From assembly GCA_000237975.1 (NCBI GenBank), contig CP003179.1, positions 1,488,001 to 1,552,000 of the forward strand: a DNA stretch of 64,000 bases, written 5' to 3'. Below, piece by piece: positions 53,751 to 61,956 of the stretch (position 1 is the stretch's first letter; each line of letters begins with the position of its first letter). The translations under genes were made by a program, and so were the position numbers. Origin of the DNA: Sulfobacillus acidophilus DSM 10332 (GTDB lineage: Bacteria > Bacillota > Sulfobacillia > Sulfobacillales > Sulfobacillaceae). The notes beneath the pieces were generated by a model. That model did no database searches. It worked only from the letters and a program-made list of their open reading frames with translations, and had not been told where the DNA came from.

Positions 53751-54493
53751 AAAAGCGCATAATGGGGTTGGACGTGGGGGATAAATGGATTGGGACCGCC
53801 GTGAGCGACGAGCTGGGAATGATTGCGAGGTCCTTAGATCCGATTCGCCGTCGGGGGTTGCCGCAAGATGTGGCGGAAGTGGTTAAGTTGCTTCGCGCAT
53901 GGGACGCCGACACGATTGTGGTCGGGTTGCCGTTAAATATGAACGGCACCGTCGGACCCCAAGCCGAGAAAGTATTACAATTTCAACGGGCGTTGGAGAA
54001 AAAAAGCGTTGCAACCGTCATTAGCTGGGACGAGCGATTGACCACACGACAAGCGGAACGCATACTGTTGGAGGGTAACATGCGGCGGGAACGCCGCAAA
54101 GAGCTGGTCGACGGCGTGGCTGCGGCGCTCATACTACAAGCGTATTTGGATCGCCAACGGGCGATGCCCCAGAGAGAGGAGACTCACATGGCTGACGATA
54201 AGGATTTATTTGACCAGGCACTACCGGAAGACGAAGACGAAATTATTACGCTCACCGACGAGGAAGGCCATGAGCATGAATTCGTGGTGGACGTGATTGA
54301 GGTGACCGAAAAAGAGTACGCCATTTTGTTGCCCATCGACACGGAGGAGGACGAAGAGGCGGAAGCGGTCATTTTACGGCTCGAAAAGGATGCCGATGGG
54401 GACGACATCTTGGTGGATATCGAATCGGAAGAAGAATGGGAGCGGGTCGCCCAGGCTTACGAGGATTTGTTGGACCAAGAGCCTGAAGCCTAG
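53747..54493 (+). CDS. ruvX: RuvX (YqgF) resolvase-like protein fused in frame to a DUF1292 domain
   Basis: 248 residues. Residues 1-140 are Ruv[36 protein letters not shown] and [10 protein letters not shown], a RNase H-like fold acting in rRNA maturation. Residues 148-248 are an acidic DUF1292 domain ([29 protein letters not shown]-like segment). These are separate genes in most Firmicutes. Here no stop codon separates them. A perfect AGGAG (54177-54181) lies six bases before an internal ATG (54188), so a free DUF1292 protein can also be made. Start GTG 53747 overlaps ireB. Confidence 0.88.
   Translation: MKKRIMGLDVGDKWIGTAVSDELGMIARSLDPIRRRGLPQDVAEVVKLLRAWDADTIVVGLPLNMNGTVGPQAEKVLQFQRALEKKSVATVISWDERLTTRQAERILLEGNMRRERRKELVDGVAAALILQAYLDRQRAMPQREETHMADDKDLFDQALPEDEDEIITLTDEEGHEHEFVVDVIEVTEKEYAILLPIDTEEDEEAEAVILRLEKDADGDDILVDIESEEEWERVAQAYEDLLDQEPEA
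54188..54493 (+). CDS. DUF1292 protein from an internal start
   Basis: Alternative 101-residue product of the same frame, from ATG 54188 with GAGAGGAG upstream. It is very acidic and belongs to the YrzB/DUF1292 family, which normally forms its own gene between ruvX and mltG. The strong internal ribosome binding site suggests that this is, or recently was, an independent gene. Confidence 0.7.
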   Translation: MADDKDLFDQALPEDEDEIITLTDEEGHEHEFVVDVIEVTEKEYAILLPIDTEEDEEAEAVILRLEKDADGDDILVDIESEEEWERVAQAYEDLLDQEPEA

Positions 54494-54510
54494 TTGGTCA
54501 TGCTAGCAGG

Positions 54511-55539
54511 GTGATTAGGTTCGCTGTGCACCGAAAGGTCACGAAACGGTTTTGGTGGGTAGTGTCGTTGGCGGCGGGCGGCCTTTTGGTGGGTCTGCTC
54601 GGAATCATGGTGACGCTCTGGGTGCCCAAAACGCCTGGTAGTCATATGGTGCGCTATGTATGGGTTAAGCCTGGACAAACGGCTACCGACGTCGGTTATA
54701 CGTTAGCCAAAGAGGGCATCATCCGTAGCGCCGCCGCGTTTGCCTGGTTAAGTCGTTTCAATGGACTGGCCAGGCATTTGACCAGTGGGGTTTATCGGTT
54801 GTCGCCCGGAGAAACCTTAGTCGCCATTCAGCAACAAATGCGGGCGGGCGATGTGGTCACCATCCGGGTGGTGATTCCCGAGGGGTTTACGGTACAACAA
54901 ATCGTCAATCGGCTGATTGCCCATCATATCGGGTCGCCGGCGGCATTTCGGACGTTGGTGGCCAAGCCCCTGCCGGGTATGCCGAACCCTCAGCCGGGGG
55001 TGCGCGATCCGCTGGAAGGGTACTTGTTTCCGGCTACCTATCAATTTCCCTATAATGTGACCCCCCGGCAAGCCCTCGAAATCATGTGGCAGACCTTTCA
55101 AGAAAAGGTGGCGGCCATTTCCGGCGGTGCACGGCTTAATCTGGGTGCGTGGGTGACGTTGGCCTCGATTGTCCAAAAAGAAACCCCGAATGCCGAGAGT
55201 GCCCCCATCATTGCCGCCGTCTTCAAGAATCGGTTGAAGGTGGGGATGCCGTTGGATTCGGATGCGACCGTGCGTTATGCGCTGAATCATGCCGTGCCGG
55301 GGGGGCTCAGCCTCGGGGACTTGACCGTGGCCTCGCCTTATAACACCTATCTTCATCCGGGACTGCCGCCGGGACCGATTTGTAATCCGGGTTTATCTAG
55401 CTTGACGGCCGCGCTCCATCCGGCCACGGTGCCCTATCTCTATTTCCTGACTCTACGGAATGGACGCGTGCTGTATGCCACAACTTACGCGGAACATTTG
55501 GCGAATATTGCTTGGGCTAATCAACACGGTGGCGAATAA
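54511..55539 (+). CDS. mltG: endolytic transglycosylase MltG
   Basis: Cuts growing glycan strands near the membrane and sets their length. 342 residues: one N-terminal helix (about 16-38), a LysM-like region, then the YceG fold with YLFPATYQFPYN, catalytic Glu224 in ASIVQKE and SPYNTYLHPGLPPGPICNPG. Start GTG 54511 has a weak GCAGG upstream. It closes the alaS-to-mltG cluster. Confidence 0.93.
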   Translation: MIRFAVHRKVTKRFWWVVSLAAGGLLVGLLGIMVTLWVPKTPGSHMVRYVWVKPGQTATDVGYTLAKEGIIRSAAAFAWLSRFNGLARHLTSGVYRLSPGETLVAIQQQMRAGDVVTIRVVIPEGFTVQQIVNRLIAHHIGSPAAFRTLVAKPLPGMPNPQPGVRDPLEGYLFPATYQFPYNVTPRQALEIMWQTFQEKVAAISGGARLNLGAWVTLASIVQKETPNAESAPIIAAVFKNRLKVGMPLDSDATVRYALNHAVPGGLSLGDLTVASPYNTYLHPGLPPGPICNPGLSSLTAALHPATVPYLYFLTLRNGRVLYATTYAEHLANIAWANQHGGE

Positions 55540-55573
55540 ATCGGTTTGACATTGCATGATATTGGAAAAACTA

Positions 55574-55604
55574 CTCCCTGAACATGGTTTCAGGGAGGTT
55601 TTTT
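55574..55604 (+). terminator. terminator-like hairpin carrying the next gene's ribosome binding site
   Basis: CTCCCTGAA (55574-55582), loop of six, TTCAGGGAG (55589-55597), then GTTTTTT to 55604. A textbook terminator for mltG. However, AGGGAGG in its right arm is seven bases before the GTG start of the next gene (55606). Confidence 0.8.
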
Positions 55605-55605
55605 C

Positions 55606-56820
55606 GTGCGGATATCATGGAATGTCGCTCGCCGGCCCTGGGTATTAGGAACGGCCTTTCTTCTGGCGGCCGGGGGTTCGGTGCTGTTCTGGCTATCGGG
55701 GCGCCCGTCGGCCGGTGACGGGCCGCGCTCGCTGCCCGGGCCGGGTCGCGTGGCTACGGTGGCGCTCATCGGCGCCGATGGGACACCGCTCGACCATTGG
55801 ACTCGGCGGGCGGGGATAGAGATTTTTCCGGCCCGTCTGCCCCTCTGGGCGAGAAAGAATCTTCGCCGACAGATTCCGGCCGTCTGGTTTCGTCAGCCGG
55901 TTTTTTTGTGGGTCCCCTCATCGGCGGTCGCCCGCACCTGGCGGCGGTTGAATGTGCCCGGCGTGCAGGCCGCCACCGTGGCTCAACTGGTACCGGACAA
56001 TGACCTGCCCTCGACGATGTGGACCGTATTACAACAAGAGGTCAAGGGAATGCGATCGGCCCGTTATCGCGCTCACGGAGCCATCTGGCAAGCGCCGGTG
56101 CAGGCGACGGTCCGGGTGAGTTGGGATGCGCTTTTAGCCCGGCAATTAACGCAGGGGATACCACTCGGGGGAGCGGTATGGGTCGAAGGAGGCCAGGGCG
56201 CGATCCGGGCGGCGGCGACGCGACCGTCGGGGCGACAAAAGCTCTGGCAACCGTTTCCGGCGGACATGGGGCTGGTGCCGCCTCTCCTGGCGGAGGCATT
56301 GACCGAACCGACACTTTGGAAAGCGCCCGCCTCATTAACCCAGATTGGCCGGCGGTGGGGGCGATCCGGACTCCGGGAGGCCTTTCAGGCCTTGCATCTC
56401 GGTCCGGGCGCGACCGTGACCGGTCAACCCTTGCCCAATCCGCCCTTGCCGTCGCTTTCGGCCGCCACGTTGGCTCAAGGCCGGGCACTATGGGTGACGG
56501 TTCCTGAACTGGTTAGTGCTTATAGTCCTTTCATCAATCAGGGCAACTGGATGCCGCCGACCGCCCTTCGTGTCGGCCACTTGCCCTTAAGTAATCCACG
56601 GCCTGCGCCTTCAGCGGATTTTCGGCAGGTTCTGGATTCGTTACCGAGCGAAGTGGTGGACGGCGACACGGTTTATCTGTGGCAAGTCGGCCCCCAGGGA
56701 CTCGTGGCCATTAGTAGTGGCCGGGCCCGGTTTATCGCGTTTTTGGCCGGTTCGGCGGCTGGCGCGAGTGCCCGCCTCCTACCGATCATCGTCGCCGATT
56801 TGTCGTCTCCGGTTCCATGA
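55606..56820 (+). CDS. penicillin-binding-protein-like protein, degenerate
   Basis: 404 residues with an N-terminal membrane anchor (about 12-30) and an outside domain. The part TLAQGRALWVTVPELVSAYS followed by FINQGNWMPP corresponds to the GQG..vTPlqla.aYa.iaNgG segment of PBP transpeptidases. FIAFLAG resembles the wFiGfaP strand. The preceding KTG motif is replaced (SSGRA) and no convincing SxxK or SxN is seen, so it is probably not a transpeptidase. It follows mltG. The ribosome binding site is inside the terminator-like hairpin. A structural or regulatory partner of cell-wall synthesis is a guess. Confidence 0.6.
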   Translation: MRISWNVARRPWVLGTAFLLAAGGSVLFWLSGRPSAGDGPRSLPGPGRVATVALIGADGTPLDHWTRRAGIEIFPARLPLWARKNLRRQIPAVWFRQPVFLWVPSSAVARTWRRLNVPGVQAATVAQLVPDNDLPSTMWTVLQQEVKGMRSARYRAHGAIWQAPVQATVRVSWDALLARQLTQGIPLGGAVWVEGGQGAIRAAATRPSGRQKLWQPFPADMGLVPPLLAEALTEPTLWKAPASLTQIGRRWGRSGLREAFQALHLGPGATVTGQPLPNPPLPSLSAATLAQGRALWVTVPELVSAYSPFINQGNWMPPTALRVGHLPLSNPRPAPSADFRQVLDSLPSEVVDGDTVYLWQVGPQGLVAISSGRARFIAFLAGSAAGASARLLPIIVADLSSPVP

Positions 56821-56821
56821 T

Positions 56822-57706
56822 ATGATCAGGGCAAATGGCGGGTTACCGCCTGTGGAACGCACGAAATCGGGGTGGCCGGCGGTGTGGATGGAAGATGAAC
56901 TGCGGTCCATGAATCCCTGGCGCTGGATGTGGCTCGGGGTTTGGGTGTGGTTATGGCCCGGGTTGGCCATGCTGTTTTGGACCGTGCGACAGGCACCGGG
57001 TGGGTGGCCCGGCATGTTATTGACGATCTTCTGGTTTTTGGGCGTCCTTTTATTACGGTATGTCGGCGCCCTGACGTATAACTGGTGGATTGGGCCCAAG
57101 GCGGGCTTTTGTTGGATTCGATCCGGGAACGACGTGTTATATATTTGCCAGCGCCGCGCGATCGGGGCCTTGACGGTATTTGCGGGACCGTGGGGCCTTT
57201 GGACCGGAGCGTTTGTCAATGTGGCAGGCTGGGCGCGCGTGATACCTCACCGATGGGCCGTGTTGTTGATCGCAGGGCCGATCGGGGCGTGGCTTATCGG
57301 CTGGTTGACTATTGTGTTGTATAACCGGCTGTCCGACATATTCGACGTCAGATTGGCCATCCGGTGGCTCCGGGAACCCGATGGGGAGTGGCGGGTGATC
57401 GCTTTCGATGCCGAGCGTGTACGGGCTTTGTCCTCGCTTCTTGGGTTTTCATGGACGATAGGGGGGATTTTAGCGACTGTCGTGCCGTTTCTGGTGGCCT
57501 TAACCATTTTGGCCCATCATATTCCGGCGGGGAATTTTGGGTTGAGCGTCATGGCGTTTGTCACGTTGACGGCGATGGGGGTCGGATGGCTTTTCGCTTG
57601 GGCCATGGGTTGGTGGTTTTATGGGGGCAGCGTTTTATACCGCTGGTGGGCCCGCCGGGGTGGCGGATTAACACTCGACGGTCATAGCCTGGACGTGGCA
57701 TTATGA
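56822..57706 (+). CDS. membrane protein of unknown function
   Basis: 294 residues from ATG 56822 with about six helices, rich in Trp and Gly. I see no motif that I recognise. The true start is uncertain: ATG 56888 and ATG 56909 are also in frame and no start has a strong ribosome binding site. mutY begins five bases after its stop. Confidence 0.6.
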   Translation: MIRANGGLPPVERTKSGWPAVWMEDELRSMNPWRWMWLGVWVWLWPGLAMLFWTVRQAPGGWPGMLLTIFWFLGVLLLRYVGALTYNWWIGPKAGFCWIRSGNDVLYICQRRAIGALTVFAGPWGLWTGAFVNVAGWARVIPHRWAVLLIAGPIGAWLIGWLTIVLYNRLSDIFDVRLAIRWLREPDGEWRVIAFDAERVRALSSLLGFSWTIGGILATVVPFLVALTILAHHIPAGNFGLSVMAFVTLTAMGVGWLFAWAMGWWFYGGSVLYRWWARRGGGLTLDGHSLDVAL

Positions 57707-57710
57707 CAAT

Positions 57711-58439
57711 ATGAAACGGGTGAAATATGAAGCCGACGTGGAACCCGAAGCCTTGGCGGTGTTTCGGGAAGGCGTATTGGATTGGTATCGGACCCATGGC
57801 CGTGATTTACCCTGGCGTAAGACGCGCGATCCATATCATATTTTGGTCTCTGAAATTATGCTGCATCAGACCACCGTTACCACGGTGGAACCGGTCTACC
57901 GGGAGTTTTTGGCCCGTTTTCCGACCATTCAGGCGTTGGCTCAGGCGTCGTTGGCCGATGTCAAGGCGATTACCGATCCACTAGGGTATAAGGTCCGTGG
58001 GCGTTGGCTTTGGGAAATCGCCCAAGAGGTCGTTCGCCGCTATGACGGGGTCGTCCCCGATCGACTGGACGACTTGTTGGCGCTGCCCGGCATTGGTCGC
58101 TATACCGCCGGGGCCATTCTATCGTTTGCCTACGGACAAGACGCCCCGATTTTAGATACCAATGTCAAGCGGTTATTGGGGCGCTATTTTCGTCTGGAAT
58201 ACCGGACCACGCGGGCCGAGATTTTGCATCAGTTATGGGCCTTGGCGGAAGCGGTCATCCCACCGGGCCAGGCCGCCGACTTTAACCAAGGTTTGATGGA
58301 CATGGGAGCCATGGTGTGTACCGCGCGGCGACCTAGTTGTACCATTTGTCCTTTGTGGGCGTATTGCGGGGTTCATCATGATGAGGCCGACCGGGCGGCA
58401 GAAGAGCCGTGGCAATATCGAGTGCGACCGCGGGCCTAG
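57711..58439 (+). CDS. mutY: MutY-like A/G-specific adenine glycosylase, short form
   Basis: 242 residues. The HhH-GPD core has catalytic Glu48 in SEIMLHQTT, LPGIGRYTAGAI (helix-hairpin-helix) and Asp149 in LDTNVKRLLGR. The Glu-Asp distance (101) equals that of E. coli MutY. A [4Fe-4S] loop C-x6-C-x2-C-x5-C closes the domain. The C-terminal NUDIX-like 8-oxoG-recognition domain of classical MutY (about 350 residues) is missing, so substrate choice may differ. Converges on and overlaps the patatin gene by four bases. Confidence 0.85.
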   Translation: MKRVKYEADVEPEALAVFREGVLDWYRTHGRDLPWRKTRDPYHILVSEIMLHQTTVTTVEPVYREFLARFPTIQALAQASLADVKAITDPLGYKVRGRWLWEIAQEVVRRYDGVVPDRLDDLLALPGIGRYTAGAILSFAYGQDAPILDTNVKRLLGRYFRLEYRTTRAEILHQLWALAEAVIPPGQAADFNQGLMDMGAMVCTARRPSCTICPLWAYCGVHHDEADRAAEEPWQYRVRPRA

Positions 58440-59326
58440 CCCGTCGGAGGCGATTGGCCCGCCGGGTCAAAAAACCGGCGAATATCCGGCAGCTCGGCCC
58501 GTACGGCGGCATAACCGATGGCAATCAGGCGCCGATAGTCACGAAAGCCGAAAAAAGGGATATGGCGGGTGTTGGGCGAAACGGTGAAAACCGGCAACCG
58601 GCGAGCCCGCAATCGCGAGAGTTCGTTGGTGGCATATTCCTCGCTGCGGCTTAAAATTTCTCCCATGCCCAAGTGGTCGGGGGATTGGGGAACTAAAGTC
58701 GCCACATTGACGGCCAGGACGGGTTGGTGGCCGGAAATGGCATAGGCCCAATCGGCCGGGAGGGTATCGGTCAGCCCTCCGTCGACAAACAGGTGGTTTT
58801 CCCAGCGAGGGGCGGTAAAGAGCCCCGGCATAGCCATCGTGGCCTTCAGGGCCAACTCGACGGGGACGCGGCGGAACACGGTCCAGTGTCCCTCGGGTTT
58901 GGCTTCGCTATGGGCAACGAAAGCAACGGACAGGATTTGGGCGATATCGACCGCGGTCAACGCGGTCGGCAGATACCAGTCTTCCAGCCGGGGCTGGCGA
59001 ATCGGGGCTAATGCCAATAAGCCTTGGATGAACCGATCCGGATTAACCAAACCGGTGGCCGGGGGCCCCAGGCGAGGCCATAAATCGTCCGCCAATCCGC
59101 GCCAATCGGCTCCAAAGTATCGTTCCGGGTGATCACTGACCGCTTGCCCAAATTGAATCAAGTCGTCGACCGAGACCTGTAAACTCATCATGCCGGCGAT
59201 GAGGCCGCCCGCCGACGTCCCCGCCACCCAGCGGGGGCGGTAACCGGCTTCCTCTAAGGCTTTTAAGGCCCCTAAATGGGCGGCCCCCAATAAACCGCCG
59301 CCGGACAAGGCGATGGCAATGTCCAT
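58436..59326 (-). CDS. patatin-like phospholipase
   Basis: 296 residues. LSGGGLLGAAHLG oxyanion loop, GTSAGG with the nucleophilic Ser and FVDGGLTD with the catalytic Asp give the Ser-Asp dyad. Bacterial members (RssA/YchK-type) are often cytoplasmic esterases of unknown substrate. GGAGGAGGA upstream selects ATG 59326 over 59347. Confidence 0.9.
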   Translation of the reverse strand: MDIAIALSGGGLLGAAHLGALKALEEAGYRPRWVAGTSAGGLIAGMMSLQVSVDDLIQFGQAVSDHPERYFGADWRGLADDLWPRLGPPATGLVNPDRFIQGLLALAPIRQPRLEDWYLPTALTAVDIAQILSVAFVAHSEAKPEGHWTVFRRVPVELALKATMAMPGLFTAPRWENHLFVDGGLTDTLPADWAYAISGHQPVLAVNVATLVPQSPDHLGMGEILSRSEEYATNELSRLRARRLPVFTVSPNTRHIPFFGFRDYRRLIAIGYAAVRAELPDIRRFFDPAGQSPPTG

Positions 59327-59485
59327 AGGATTCCTCCTCCGGGTCAAACCCGTACGTGACCTATTGTAGTGATATGGTATCGCCGACGGCGACCAAACGT
59401 GACGGCCGCGTCGCTGGACGAGCCGGGTTTTTTGCGGTAAGGTTTCAATGGCGGGCCTTATGCGTCCCGAAAGATTACTGGAGGA

Positions 59486-60880
59486 GTGGGTATCCTGGTG
59501 GGTGGCACCGGATCATATCGTGTGCTGGCAACCCTCCTGGCCATGGTTGGGGTGGCGCTGACCGTGGGGGCTTATCGTTTCTTTTTTGGCGGATTCCCCA
59601 GTGCGCCCGAACTGCTCGACCTCGGACTGGTATTGGTGTTTTTCACGGGCGTATTCTCGTTCGTTGTCTTCGGCCTCTTAGAGAGTCAGCAAAAAAAACT
59701 TCACGTGGCCTATGACGAATTGCAACGGCAACGCGACATTTTGCAGGGTTTATGGGATGCGACCGGAGTGGTGGCGACGCTGCCGGATCTGGGGGGCGTG
59801 TTACAGCAAATCGTCGATTTGTCGCGAACGTTGTTCGGCGCCGAGTATGCGGCGTTGGCGGTGCTGTCGGACGAAGATCCCTCGAAAATCCGTCAGTTTA
59901 TTACCTCCGGGCTTTCCGACGAAGAACGCCAGCGGATTGGCCAATTGCCGACCGGCAAGGGCCTATTGGGTAAGGTGATCCGGGAAAAACGCCCTCTCCG
60001 GATTCAGCACATTCTAGAGCACCCCGATTCGGCCGGTTTTCCGCCCCATCATCCCGCCATGGACAGTTTTTTAGGCCTTCCTCTGCTTTACCGCGGGACG
60101 GTCGTGGGTCATCTGTATATGACCAACAAACCGGGAGGATTTACTCCGCAAGATGAGATGCTCGCGCAATTATTTGGCCGGCAAGCCGCCGTGGTCATTT
60201 CCAATGCCCGTTTATATCGGGAGCGGGAAATGCTCGCGACCGCCCAAGAGCGGGAGCGCATAGGTCGTGAGCTTCATGACGGGGTTTTGCAAACCCTCTA
60301 TGGCCTGACTTTGTCGTTGGATTCGCTCCTCGATACGGAACCCGACCTCTCCCCGACCGCCCAAAAGGAATTATCGCGTATCACGGAAGTTTTGAGCCTG
60401 ACGATGACGGACATCCGGATGTATATTCAGACGCTGGCCCAGTCCGATGTCGATTTACGGGTGGCTTTGGTCGATATGCTGCAACGTGGCGGCGGAATGC
60501 AGGATATTGTGCTGGAATTTCGGGACAACCAGTATTTAGAATTAGATCCCGAAGTGGTGCACGATATTGTGATGTCGGTACAAGAGGCGGTTTCCAACGC
60601 GCGGCGGCATGGGGAAGCGAGCCGGATTGTGGTGGGCTGGGAAGCCTTAGAAGACTGGTACCGCGTGTGGATCCAAGATAACGGGCGGGGCTTCGATCCG
60701 GCGCAAGTGTCGACGGAGCACCATTTTGGGCTGCGTAACATGCGACGGCGGATGGAACATTGGCAAGCCCGTATGACAGTGGAAAGTCGGCCGGGATCCG
60801 GTACGACCGTGACATTTTGGTTCCCCCGGGATGACATGGGCAATACCGTGGAGGTAAAGGAGGATATACAACATGGCTGA
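59486..60880 (+). CDS. sensor histidine kinase, NarL-partner type with GAF domain
   Basis: 464 residues: two N-terminal helices (about 12-30 and 44-64), a short coiled coil, a GAF domain (about 90-245), HisKA_3 with phospho-acceptor His264 in RIGRELHDGVLQ, and HATPase with NARRHG and GLRNMRRR. Signal unknown. The GAF domain may bind a small ligand or heme. The start could be GTG 59486 or GTG 59498. GGAGGAG fits the latter better. The 3' end overlaps the response regulator. Confidence 0.9.
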   Translation: MGILVGGTGSYRVLATLLAMVGVALTVGAYRFFFGGFPSAPELLDLGLVLVFFTGVFSFVVFGLLESQQKKLHVAYDELQRQRDILQGLWDATGVVATLPDLGGVLQQIVDLSRTLFGAEYAALAVLSDEDPSKIRQFITSGLSDEERQRIGQLPTGKGLLGKVIREKRPLRIQHILEHPDSAGFPPHHPAMDSFLGLPLLYRGTVVGHLYMTNKPGGFTPQDEMLAQLFGRQAAVVISNARLYREREMLATAQERERIGRELHDGVLQTLYGLTLSLDSLLDTEPDLSPTAQKELSRITEVLSLTMTDIRMYIQTLAQSDVDLRVALVDMLQRGGGMQDIVLEFRDNQYLELDPEVVHDIVMSVQEAVSNARRHGEASRIVVGWEALEDWYRVWIQDNGRGFDPAQVSTEHHFGLRNMRRRMEHWQARMTVESRPGSGTTVTFWFPRDDMGNTVEVKEDIQHG

Positions 60881-61550
60881 GACCGCTGCGGATGTGGTCC
60901 GCGTGGCCATTGTCGATGACCATGAAGTGGTTCGGGTGGGCCTTCGCAATATGATCGACCGGCAGCCGGACCTGACCGTGGTCGCCGAGTGTGCGACCGG
61001 AACCGAGGCTATCCAAACCTTACCCCATCAAACCGATGTGGTGGTGTTGGATGTCCGGTTGCCGGACATATCGGGATTTGACGTATGCCGCGCCTTAAAA
61101 GAGGCGGATCCAAAAATTCAGGTGATTATGCTCACCTCATTCGGGAAAGAAGAAATGGTGCTGGATGCCATCGATGCCGGCGCGTCGGGCTATCTGTTAA
61201 AAGAGGCGCGGGGTCATACGGTGCTGGAAGGGATTCGCACCGTGGCTCAAGGCGGATCGCTATTCAGCCCGCAGGTGACCAATGCCCTTTTTCAACGCTT
61301 GCGTAATGGGGGCCGACCGCAAGATCCGATTGAGGAGTTAACCGATACCGAGAAGAAGATTTTAGAATTGGTCGCCATGGGCAAAACCAATCGAGAAATC
61401 GGGCAAGAGCTCTTTTTGAGCGAGAAAACCATTAAACATTATGTCAGCAACATTTTGAGCAAATTAGGCTATACCCGGCGGGCAGAAGCGGCCGCCCATT
61501 ATGCGCGGTATTATTCCGAGCGTGTCGAGTCGTCGGACGATCCCGGTTAG
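60873..61550 (+). CDS. response regulator, NarL/LuxR type
   Basis: 225 residues. Receiver domain with VDDHEVVR, phospho-acceptor Asp in VVLDVRLPDISG and Lys in YLLKEA, then a LuxR-type HTH (LTDTEKKILELVAMGKTN, SEKTIKHYVSNILSKLG). AAAGGAGG precedes the ATG inside the kinase gene, so the two are translationally coupled. Its own targets are not visible. The next genes could be candidates. Confidence 0.93.
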   Translation: MAETAADVVRVAIVDDHEVVRVGLRNMIDRQPDLTVVAECATGTEAIQTLPHQTDVVVLDVRLPDISGFDVCRALKEADPKIQVIMLTSFGKEEMVLDAIDAGASGYLLKEARGHTVLEGIRTVAQGGSLFSPQVTNALFQRLRNGGRPQDPIEELTDTEKKILELVAMGKTNREIGQELFLSEKTIKHYVSNILSKLGYTRRAEAAAHYARYYSERVESSDDPG

Positions 61551-61666
61551 TGGCGATGCGTTAAAGCATAGATGCCCCAGAGAATGAGGCCCCAGATGGC
61601 GATTTGAAACATCGCCATCATGACCCAGTCGCCCAAATGGGGGATCGACAACAGTCCGGTAATCAT
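61547..61666 (-). CDS. 39-residue membrane peptide
   Basis: MITGLLSIPHLGDWVMMAMF begins this 39-residue ORF, which contains one hydrophobic helix (about 14-34) and ends THRH. AAAGGAGG lies seven bases before the ATG on the minus strand, a near-perfect ribosome binding site. Its stop overlaps the end of the convergent response regulator gene. I know no family for it. Confidence 0.6.
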   Translation of the reverse strand: MITGLLSIPHLGDWVMMAMFQIAIWGLILWGIYALTHRH

Positions 61667-61845
61667 TCGGCGACCTCCTTTCGTGGGTTGATGATATTTA
61701 TCCTACGCCGATGAGACGATTTATATAGGGGCGACGGGTACCCACTCGTTGAGTCGAACGGCTATGATTCTACCGGTATCATAGGGGATCTCAGACACCC
61801 GCTAAAGGACCGGATGGGTGAGCCAGGATAGGCCAAACGGCCCTA

Positions 61846-61873
61846 TTGCAAAACCGGACATATTTTGTATAGT
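61846..61873 (+). promoter_or_regulatory. promoter of the R2-like gene
   Basis: TTGCAA (61846-61851), 16 bases, TATAGT (61868-61873). The leader from about 61880 to 61956 has two small hairpins (CCAGC-GT-GCTGG and CCGGC-AGAA-GGCCGG region). The rest of 61667-61845 shows nothing clear. Confidence 0.5.
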
Positions 61874-61956
61874 AGAGCACAATGGCTGATCCAGCGTGCT
61901 GGACCGGCAGAAGGCCGGCGAGGAACCAACAATTTGGATTTAGGGGAGAGAGTGGA

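Noticed and set aside
59752-59978. Frames inside the histidine kinase and similar frames throughout
   Set aside because: They are shadows of the real genes in other frames, without ribosome binding sites or recognisable domains.
61880-61956. Riboswitch in the leader of the R2-like gene
   Set aside because: Two short hairpins are present, but no conserved aptamer core could be recognised.
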